64,000 nucleotides of DNA from positions 95,742-159,741 of the forward strand of contig NZ_LMTZ01000087.1 of assembly GCF_001456025.1 (NCBI RefSeq), in the 5' to 3' direction. Source of the DNA: Mastigocoleus testarum BC008. Lineage in GTDB: Bacteria > Cyanobacteriota > Cyanobacteriia > Cyanobacteriales > Nostocaceae. The position numbers and the translations under genes are program-made. The first letter of the stretch is position 1; each line of letters starts with the position of its first letter. The notes under the pieces are model-generated. The model ran no database searches, was not told the DNA's origin, and saw nothing but the letters and a program-made list of their open reading frames with translations. Positions 56,665-64,000 of this stretch are shown piece after piece.

Positions 56665-59600
56665 TTAGCTATAAACTGAAATACTCCCTAGTTCCTGTAG
56701 GGTAGTTTTTTGTGCTTCCGTTAAACCTGTAGTTTTGTAAAGATTCATGTTTTCGTAAAGACGAGGAATCTTTAGGGTTTGCAAACATTGAAAAGTTTCT
56801 ACATCCCAAATTTTAATTGTTGAATCTCCATCACCGCTAATTAAAGTTTTTCCATCAGAACTGAAAACAACTGACATTACCCATGTTTCACAAGCATCAA
56901 TAGAAACAATATATTCACCTTTCACCACATCCCAAAGTTTAATAGTGCGATCGCTACTACAACTTGCAAGTAAATTACCATCAGGACTAAAAGTAAGACC
57001 TAAAATCCAATTTGTGTGACCTGAGAATATATTCATACATTTACCTGTAGGAATGTCCCAGAGCCTAACAGTCATATCTGCACTATTTGCTGTTGCTAAT
57101 ATATCTCTTTGGGGATGAAAAGCTACTCGCCATGTTAGTATAGTATCCCCTTTAAAACTTTGACGACATTCTTTAGTTTCTAAATCCCAAATTCTCACCG
57201 TATCATCAAAATTTCCCACAGCGATACTTTTACCGTCTGGGCTAAAATCTACAGACATTGCATAATGTTCTGACAACGTATATAACAATTCTCCCGTTAA
57301 TGGATTCCATAAACGGACAGTGCGATCATAACTGCTACTAGCTAAAAGATACCCGCATTTTGGTTGCAATCCAATGAGGTTTGCAGAAACTGGACTAAAA
57401 GCAAGCCCTGTGACTAAACTTTTGTGTCCTCGCAACACTTTGATACATTCACCTGTTTCCACATTCCACAATCTAATTGTCAGGTCTGCACTACCACTAG
57501 CAACAATTTTACCGTCAGGGCTAAATTCTACAGCAAATATATATTCAGTATGTCCGCGTAGAGATTTTACACCTAATGTCTGCAAATTCCATAATCTGAC
57601 AATGGAGTCTTCGCTTCCACTAGCAATTAAAGCTATTTGTTCCCCACTTGGATCAGATTTAGTAGGTTTTGAGGGTTCAAGCTTTGAGGGTTCAAGCTTT
57701 AAGGGTTCAAGCTTTAAGTAATTAAAGTTTGAGGAATTAAATTTGGAAAAATAAGCTACAGAACCAATCCAACTATGCCTTGCTTTCAAGGTTCTGATGC
57801 ATTCTCCATTTGCAATATCCCATAACCTAACAGAAAAATCCTGACTGCAACTTAATAATAAAGTTCCTTGGGGATTAGAAACAATATTATCAACAGAATT
57901 CTTATGACCTTGGAAAATTTTAATACATTTTTTGGTAGTGATATCCCAGAGTCGAATTTTTCCATCGACACTGCAACTAGCCAATAAATTAGGTTTGTCT
58001 CCAACAAAGGTGATAGCCATTATCCCATGTTCGCAGTCATGCAAAACACCAATACAAGATTTACTTTGGATATCCCATAACCTAATAGTTTGGTCTAAAC
58101 TACAACTAGCTAAAATACCTTGAGAATTAATAACTACTCGTTTCACCCATTCTCTATGATCTGTGAAAGTGTGAATGCATTCCCCGGTTACCATATCCCA
58201 TAATTTCACATTTCCATCGTCACTAGCACTGGCGATAGCTCCGCGTATAGGAGAGTTTATGGTTAAATGCTCTGTGTCTGTAGTTCCTGCATCAGTAAAT
58301 TCTTTATTTGTCAATTCTTCTTTTAAAAATTCTTTTTCTACAAAAACATCTGGGGTGAAAGTTATACCCCAAATTCCCTTAGTGTGACCTCGTAAAACTT
58401 TAGTACATTCTTTTGTTGCAATATTCCAAATTCTGATAGTACAGTCCGCACCACTACTGATTAAGGTTTTCCCATCAGGTACAAGTACAGCATTATAAAC
58501 ACTACCTTGGTGACCTCGAAAAATTTTTATACATTGCCCGGTTGAAATATCCCAAAATTTCATGGTTCCATCGTGGGATGTACTGACAAAAGTACTATCA
58601 TTTATGTAAATAAGACTCCATATGGGTCCCTTATGTGCTTTGTAAGTCGTTAATAGTTCACCAGTATTAACATTCCATAGAAAAATTGAACCCTCTGAAT
58701 GACCTGTAACTAATGTTTTACCATCTTGACTAAACACCGCAGACATTGCCACACCAAAAGTCTTGGCAAATACGGAATTAGATAGGTCACTATGGCTAAA
58801 ATTAACCTGCTGCAGAGGTGTTTCTTGGAAATATGCTTGCCAAATACTCAGGTAAGATAAATTATACCCCCGCAAATCCGTTTGGATTTGACATAACAAG
58901 TTAAGAATGTTACCTGCAGCATACCCAGGTTCTAATGCTGGATTAGGGGAAGAAACAATGTTCTCAAAGTTAGTTTGCTGTAACTCATATAAAATATTGC
59001 TAAGAGTAGTTTTAATTCCCTGCTTATGGTGGAGTTTGAGCAACAGTTGTTCGATAACAGGCTGAAGAATTAACTTTGTTTGGGTAATGCGGATATAATC
59101 CTTTGCTGTAGCTTGAATTAGAGCGTGAGTATTAAAAGTTTTATGAGCAAAGCTAGGAGCAAAAGCAGGTACATTTAAATTACGAGTTTTATCTTCTATT
59201 TCCTTCGTCACCTGTTGAATTAACCGTCTGGTGACATATTCCATAACCACAGGTTGCAAAGTAAATTTGGTAGAAGCACTCGTACTCTTACTTGTACTGT
59301 TGATGTTATCGAGCAGATTTTTACTTTTTTCAATTAAACTACGCCGACTCAGAGACTCCAAAGCCTCTAACATTTTCATTGGGGATACGGGTAAAACAAA
59401 ATCAGCGCGTAATTTCTTCAGGGTCACAGGTTCACGGTTAACTGCTAACCAGTAAAGCAAATCCTTTTCCAAATCTGATAGGCGATGGAATTGCTGACTT
59501 AATAAGTCATAAATACTACCAAAAACCATTGTTCCTTGACTGCAAAATTCTTTGACATCACCATCAAATAATTCCCGGATTGTAGTTGCAACTATTTTGA

Positions 59601-60627
59601 GAGCTAGGGGATTACCGCCATAATGATGAATTAAATATTGCCATTGGGCATTATAACTGGAGAAAAAACCTTTAGTTTGTAACAATTCTAAAGCTGCGTC
59701 TTCCCCAAGTCCTTCTAAATTTAGCGATCGCACAGGTAAAGTTTCCCCTTCCAGTGCAGCTATTTCCCGAGGTTTTTCCCGACTAGTTAACAATAAACAA
59801 CTTTGGTGTGGTGTTTCTGCTATTTGTTGCCAAAATTGTCCATAACCTTCATATCCGGTTTGATAATACCCACTATTATCCCCACTTGCTAAAATTGATT
59901 CGGCATTATCGATAATTATGAGACAGCGACGCAAGCGTAAATAACCAATAAATTGAGCAATCAACTCGCCGATATTCTCTGATGTATTAATATCCTCACC
60001 TTGAGCGCAAAATTGTAAAAGACTTTTCAATAATTCCTCTAAGGTTTGTGAATTACGTAAACTACGCCAAACTACAAACTCAAACTTTTCTTCTAATTGT
60101 TGTGCTAACTTTACCGATACTGAAGTTTTACCAACACCCCCCATTCCCAATAAAGCTACCAAGCGACAATTGCTATTGACTATCCAATTTTCTAACTGCA
60201 TCAACTCTTGGGAACGCCCAAAAAATATTGAAACATCAACCGCTTCACCCCAATCAGTCTTTTGTTTGAAATATTGGCGTTCGGGTTTGAAGTCTGAAAT
60301 TTTGGATTCTAAGCCTTGATTTGGAAAATTTTTTTCTATTTTTGTGTGTTTTGTACTTCCAGGTTTTGTATAATCATTTTGGGTTAAATTTAAATTGAAT
60401 GCATAAAAGAAATACTCCAAAGTCTGTTTGTCTACCGCTTCTTCACCAGCTAGCACTTTAGAGATGGTGAAAGGTGCCAGTTGGGTACGAAAACTAAGCT
60501 CTTCTAGAGTAAACTTCGCACCATCATTTTCTAAACTTTCAGCTTGGTGTTTCGCGCTAGTTAGTTTGTGCAATCCAATATCGGTCAGAATGACACCGCG
60601 TTTGCGTCTTTGCTTTTGCCGTTCCAT
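56665..60627 (-). CDS. NB-ARC STAND protein with HTH-like N-terminus and 14 WD40 repeats
   Basis: 1320 aa. Residues 1-90 hold a helix-turn-helix-like region (LEELSFRTQLAPFTISKVLAGEE). The NB-ARC ATPase follows: P-loop LLGMGGVGKTS (159-169), Walker B CLIIIDNAES (235-244), sensor LLTSREKPRE, and a winged-helix part with LYWLAVNREPVTLKKLR. Residues about 625-1290 hold 14 WD40 repeats, diverged from each other. The eighth repeat is followed by an insertion of KLEP(S/L) repeats (DNA 57655-57720). No effector domain is visible apart from the N-terminal region, so the HTH-like part may act as signal output. This layout is frequent in filamentous cyanobacteria. Confidence 0.88.
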   Translation of the reverse strand: MERQKQRRKRGVILTDIGLHKLTSAKHQAESLENDGAKFTLEELSFRTQLAPFTISKVLAGEEAVDKQTLEYFFYAFNLNLTQNDYTKPGSTKHTKIEKNFPNQGLESKISDFKPERQYFKQKTDWGEAVDVSIFFGRSQELMQLENWIVNSNCRLVALLGMGGVGKTSVSVKLAQQLEEKFEFVVWRSLRNSQTLEELLKSLLQFCAQGEDINTSENIGELIAQFIGYLRLRRCLIIIDNAESILASGDNSGYYQTGYEGYGQFWQQIAETPHQSCLLLTSREKPREIAALEGETLPVRSLNLEGLGEDAALELLQTKGFFSSYNAQWQYLIHHYGGNPLALKIVATTIRELFDGDVKEFCSQGTMVFGSIYDLLSQQFHRLSDLEKDLLYWLAVNREPVTLKKLRADFVLPVSPMKMLEALESLSRRSLIEKSKNLLDNINSTSKSTSASTKFTLQPVVMEYVTRRLIQQVTKEIEDKTRNLNVPAFAPSFAHKTFNTHALIQATAKDYIRITQTKLILQPVIEQLLLKLHHKQGIKTTLSNILYELQQTNFENIVSSPNPALEPGYAAGNILNLLCQIQTDLRGYNLSYLSIWQAYFQETPLQQVNFSHSDLSNSVFAKTFGVAMSAVFSQDGKTLVTGHSEGSIFLWNVNTGELLTTYKAHKGPIWSLIYINDSTFVSTSHDGTMKFWDISTGQCIKIFRGHQGSVYNAVLVPDGKTLISSGADCTIRIWNIATKECTKVLRGHTKGIWGITFTPDVFVEKEFLKEELTNKEFTDAGTTDTEHLTINSPIRGAIASASDDGNVKLWDMVTGECIHTFTDHREWVKRVVINSQGILASCSLDQTIRLWDIQSKSCIGVLHDCEHGIMAITFVGDKPNLLASCSVDGKIRLWDITTKKCIKIFQGHKNSVDNIVSNPQGTLLLSCSQDFSVRLWDIANGECIRTLKARHSWIGSVAYFSKFNSSNFNYLKLEPLKLEPSKLEPSKPTKSDPSGEQIALIASGSEDSIVRLWNLQTLGVKSLRGHTEYIFAVEFSPDGKIVASGSADLTIRLWNVETGECIKVLRGHKSLVTGLAFSPVSANLIGLQPKCGYLLASSSYDRTVRLWNPLTGELLYTLSEHYAMSVDFSPDGKSIAVGNFDDTVRIWDLETKECRQSFKGDTILTWRVAFHPQRDILATANSADMTVRLWDIPTGKCMNIFSGHTNWILGLTFSPDGNLLASCSSDRTIKLWDVVKGEYIVSIDACETWVMSVVFSSDGKTLISGDGDSTIKIWDVETFQCLQTLKIPRLYENMNLYKTTGLTEAQKTTLQELGSISVYS

Positions 60628-61518
60628 TGGCAGATTTGAGAAAAGGTCGTCGGGAATAAATTATATATGTCCTAATTTTTATACAACTTCATGGACATTA
60701 TTTTCTTTATTATGAGTTTTTTTTAAGCTTGGGTGAGGAGATAAAACTGCAAATTGAACGTAAGGTAGGTTAAAGTTGAATTTATAAGCTTGAAATCAAG
60801 CTATTTGATATACAAAGTGCAACCTACCCTATGGATGATTTTGACTGAAAATACCATTTGTATTTGGAGAGATAATTCATTGATTTTGATGTATGAGTAC
60901 AATACCAGCGCTTAACAGATCGCTAAAAATATACGTAAAAACAGTGAATACACGCCTAATCGGTCAAAAGTGTTCCTCTAGTCGAATGCAATATTGACAA
61001 TCGAAGACTAAAATGGAGTAATTCTTAATCGATTGTTAATTCATTGGAAAAGAAAAGCCACCCTTTAATTGCTTAAGTGTGGCTATAGTTCGTGTTGTAT
61101 ATATGGTAAATAACACCCTAGTACCTGTAAATTAACATCGTACGTGTTAAAAAGTATTAGAATGTCAAGATTTCAAGACATTTGCAGGGGTGCCCGAAAA
61201 CTTTATCTAGTAGCGAAAAATACTGGATAAAGTTTTTCCAAATACACCGGTTAAAGCGAAAAATTACTGAATTATTGAATATTTTTCGCTGAAGAAAACA
61301 AAATCGAGTTAGCGTTCTATGTATCTCAAAAAACTTTATCCAACATGAATATACTTAGAGGAAAATAAGTTTCATTTTATCCGAGAGTGAGTAAATGTGG
61401 ATGGATTTTCTAGATTCAGGATGAACTTGAACCATATATCATACCTAGTGAAAACACTATTATTATTTTGTTTTCGTCAATCGTTTGATACGTTAGTATA
61501 TTATTCTGTTCTCAACAT
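60628..61518. other. 891-bp gap with a hairpin cluster, no gene
   Basis: Non-coding by eye. The left part is plain AT-rich DNA; the hairpins at 61197-61290 and another AAACTTTATCC copy at about 61330 are described separately. Confidence 0.5.
61197..61290. repeat. Two adjacent hairpins with shared motifs
   Basis: Hairpin one: AAAACTTTATCTAGTA (61197-61212) and TACTGGATAAAGTTTT (61221-61236), 15 of 16 pairs, 8-base loop. Hairpin two: AGCGAAAAAT (61255-61264) and ATTTTTCGCT (61281-61290), perfect 10-bp arms. The loop of the first (GCGAAAAA) repeats in the second arm, and AAACTTTATCC recurs near 61330. Confidence 0.6.
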
Positions 61519-62136
61519 TTAATTAGAATTTGCTTCGCAAGCAAGTGTAATCAAAGCATTAAGAATTGCTACTGCAACGGAGGAACCACCCTTGCGTCCT
61601 TCAACGCAAATTTGATGTACTGATGTTTGTGCAAGCACAGTTTTAGATTCAACTACGGAAATAAAACCAACAGGAGCACCAATAATTAAAGCAGGTTTAA
61701 TATCAGCATTTTTTACTTCCTGACAAAGGGATAATAAAGCGGTGGGTGCATTACCGATGACAAAAATTGCATGGGGGAATTCTCTGTAGCATTTTAATAA
61801 ACCTGTTTCTGTACGAGTTTTTCCTGGAAGTGCTTCCTCTACTTGAGATACCGCACTAATTAATTGATTATTGAAAGTACGGGACAATAAACCTGCAATT
61901 CCTTGTTTTACCATTCCAACATCAGTCACAATTGGTACCCCTTCAATTAGAGCGGAAATTCCACTTGCGATCGCGTTAGGAGAAAACTTTACTAAATGCT
62001 TGAATTCAAAATCAGCAGTAGAGTGAATAACCCGGCGGACAATAGCATACTCATCTCGTTCAAATTCATGTCCGCCAATTTCACGGTCAATAACCGCGAA
62101 ACTTTGTTCCATAATTGGGTGTATGGGTAAATTCAT
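61519..62136 (-). CDS. cobH: Precorrin-8X methylmutase (CobH/CbiC)
   Basis: 205 aa from ATG 62136. Signature RRVIHSTADFEF with the catalytic histidine, SALIEGVPIVTDVGMV, and GAPVGFISVVESK with CVEGRKGGSSVAVAILNAL. It moves the methyl group from C11 to C12 to give hydrogenobyrinic acid (or cobyrinate in the cobalt-early route) in cobalamin synthesis. No other cob gene is in the window, as is usual for scattered cyanobacterial cob genes. No cobalamin riboswitch was seen upstream. Confidence 0.95.
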   Translation of the reverse strand: MNLPIHPIMEQSFAVIDREIGGHEFERDEYAIVRRVIHSTADFEFKHLVKFSPNAIASGISALIEGVPIVTDVGMVKQGIAGLLSRTFNNQLISAVSQVEEALPGKTRTETGLLKCYREFPHAIFVIGNAPTALLSLCQEVKNADIKPALIIGAPVGFISVVESKTVLAQTSVHQICVEGRKGGSSVAVAILNALITLACEANSN

Positions 62137-62215
62137 CAAAATCAAACAATCGAGATTTTAGCAATTGGGAGTCTAAAAATCAAAAATTTAAAGGTCAAAA
62201 ATCTAGAAGTTAAAT

Positions 62216-63028
62216 CTAGAATTCAACAATTTGGGAGTCAAAATCCAATGTAGGCCAATCAGGCTCGCGATAAAATCGATTCATATCATCAAACTTTCGT
62301 AATTGAGCGCTTGTCACTATCATTTCAGGTGAATTAGGTAACCATTGTTGATTTAGATTGGAAAACATTAACGCCAAACCTTCCCTATCAAAATCAGAAG
62401 GAATTTCGCCAAAGTATCCCAAAGTAATATGCGCTGTAAAATGATAATGTTGCTCAATACCTAAACCCACCAGCTTAGGATTTTGATAAATTGCTCTACG
62501 AAGATTAATGATATTGGCATAGCAAACTTCATTTTGAGGCACTAAGCAAACACCTATAGCCCTAGGCATGACTAATAATCCTAACATCTGCCAACGAATT
62601 GAGCTATTGCCAAGGTAGAGTAGTTTATCGTGACTCTGAAAAATTTCCGTAAAGCAGCTGCGTAAATCTTCTTCAAAATTGGGATTACTTTCACAAGCAT
62701 CGCGATAAGCGCTATCCCAAATCAAGTCTGCTAAGGTGAAATGTAAGCTATTAGTGGGTACGGGTACAATCAAACCCTCGTGGGATGGTAACTCCAATAA
62801 TTGTTGTTGGTATTGAATTAAAGCGTCGTAAAAAGCAGAATTTGCAGCATCTTCTTCATAGGGTGGAGTAATGACTGTGTAGCCAGGAAAAGGAGAAGCT
62901 TGTCTCACTCCTTCGCTGTTTGGCTTGAATTTAAAAGATTCTTGAATATGCTGTACTTGAGATTTGTAAGCTTCCGGTAGCGTCATTCGTGCTACCCGAT
63001 TTAGATAAGTCTGATAGTTGTTATCCAA
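62216..63028 (-). CDS. 2H phosphoesterase-superfamily protein (DUF1868-like)
   Basis: 270 aa if it starts at TTG 63028, supported by AGAGGA eight bases upstream; a longer frame to 63124 has no such site. Two H-x-T/S motifs, SLHFTLADL and AHITLGYFG, about 130 residues apart, are the catalytic pair of the 2H phosphoesterase (2'-5' RNA ligase-like) fold; ASPFPGYTVITPPYEED near the N-terminus fits the DUF1868 branch. Likely cleaves cyclic phosphodiesters of nucleotides or RNA; real substrate unknown. It lies 80 bp upstream of cobH on the same strand. Confidence 0.8.
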   Translation of the reverse strand: MDNNYQTYLNRVARMTLPEAYKSQVQHIQESFKFKPNSEGVRQASPFPGYTVITPPYEEDAANSAFYDALIQYQQQLLELPSHEGLIVPVPTNSLHFTLADLIWDSAYRDACESNPNFEEDLRSCFTEIFQSHDKLLYLGNSSIRWQMLGLLVMPRAIGVCLVPQNEVCYANIINLRRAIYQNPKLVGLGIEQHYHFTAHITLGYFGEIPSDFDREGLALMFSNLNQQWLPNSPEMIVTSAQLRKFDDMNRFYREPDWPTLDFDSQIVEF

Positions 63029-64000
63029 CTTTGATTTCCTCTTACTCTCCTTTGATAGATTGTAAGTAAATTGAATGAAGTTGACTAAGGGATAAGTTCT
63101 CAAACTTTGGCGAACCCTATGCAAAATCTATAAAATTGTTGACATGGGCTTCATCTATAATTCATTCCTTCATGCTGTGGACACTAAGTGTTTATGCTTA
63201 TGCTCAACACTTCGCTAAGGAATCAAAATTTAATAACCTATAGTTCTAATAGTTCTAAAATTTGGGATGTTGCTTTATCCAATACCTGTAGCTAGAGCTT
63301 CCCTACTTAAGCTTCCTTATCTACAGAACGGAAGAATCCGGTACGCCTATACTGAATGCTAACAGCACCTTAATTTTGTACTCTATCTAGTCCACATCCC
63401 TGAAAAACATAACTAAAGCCTACAACAACTACAGCAATCTACACTAAGAAATATTATTCATGACTTTAGTTGAAATTCATGACTTTATTAGCTGAAATAA
63501 AAATTTTGTAGACTTTATCTACATGAATTATCTGGCAACATAAATACTATTTATTCCAATAGAAAGAATAATTGATGCCAAATATCATCAGTTCATAAAA
63601 TCACAAATAAATATTACAGATAGTTAAAAATAATTATGTTTGGGTATTTAAGGTGTAATCCATTGAACAAGGATTATAAAGCTTAAGGGTTAAACTACAA
63701 ATAATATTATTTTGACTTTCATACTCTTTAGTAATTGTGCAATATTATTTAACTAGGACATTGTGTATATTTATAATTTAAATGTTCTCAAACTTTGTTT
63801 TTTATAGATTAATTATCAATAGTTATTCTTTGATTATATTTTTAATAAGGATATAAATATATACCAAGAAATACTTTTCATAATTAGGTTATAATAGCAA
63901 ACTAAATAGTTGTCATATAGGACTAGTATTTGATTTCTGAAAAAACTCCGTACATCTGGAGAGATAGAAAATCAAAGGTAGTATTTCGAAGAAACCACTC
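63029..64000. other. About 970 bp AT-rich sequence, no gene seen
   Basis: Only short frames without coding character, no tRNA, array or clear hairpin. A gene could begin beyond the right edge. Confidence 0.4.

Overview
The window looks like chromosomal DNA of a filamentous, probably heterocyst-forming cyanobacterium. The evidence is AT-rich sequence with scattered GCGATCGC (HIP1) octamers, many short tandem heptanucleotide arrays of the TGGGTAA / TTACTTA / ACTCCTG type, and typical cyanobacterial genes: cruF-cruG for myxol glycoside carotenoids, a rexT-trxA redox pair, an EGY-like M50 protease, pentapeptide-repeat proteins, and very large WD40 / STAND signalling proteins. The genus cannot be fixed from the sequence.

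Layout. 0-6 kb: the 5' part of a PlsY-like acyltransferase gene, a 46-aa one-helix membrane protein, an acyl-CoA-dehydrogenase/cyclase fusion, a ferritin-like protein and a rhomboid homologue lacking the catalytic serine. 6.3-16.7 kb: a signalling and conflict island with a Ser/Thr kinase-TPR protein, a two-gene NACHT ATPase + mCpol (minimal CRISPR polymerase) operon, and a WD40-GTPase-zinc ribbon-TIR protein followed by the decayed tail of a second TIR gene. 16.8-28.5 kb: an almost complete C-P lyase locus read on the minus strand in the order phnD-C-E-E-G-H-I-J-K-L-M-F (uptake, regulator and lyase core; phnN, phnP and phnO are not present). 30-40 kb: small housekeeping genes (cupin, trxA/rexT, cruF/cruG, RNase HI, M50 protease, MFS transporter). 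40.7-47.6 kb: a second conflict-type locus, with a pentapeptide-repeat protein and an overlapping pair CHAT-TIR-AAA / AAA-WD40. 47.66-49.34 kb: a decayed IS with intact ends and a 6-bp target duplication. 49.3-55.3 kb: amidohydrolase and glutamine-synthetase-like pair, MoeB-rhodanese and JAMM (M67) peptidase pair, a MITE related to the IS, and a ferredoxin. 55.6-63 kb: another pentapeptide protein, a 1320-aa NB-ARC-WD40 protein, precorrin-8X methylmutase and a 2H phosphoesterase.

How the parts work together. The phn genes form one phosphonate uptake and degradation pathway. trxA/rexT is a peroxide-responsive divergent pair. MoeB-rhodanese plus the JAMM peptidase fits sulfur-carrier activation and processing. 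The strongest candidates for undescribed biology are (i) the NACHT-mCpol operon, which pairs a predicted cyclic-nucleotide synthase with a STAND ATPase, and (ii) the CHAT-TIR-AAA / AAA-WD40 overlapping gene pair, which puts a caspase-like protease and a TIR domain on one ATPase chain next to a 14-repeat WD40 sensor. The short repeat arrays are not only intergenic: several genes take their last codons and stop from them. Numbers and homologies here come from reading the sequence only; no database search was run.
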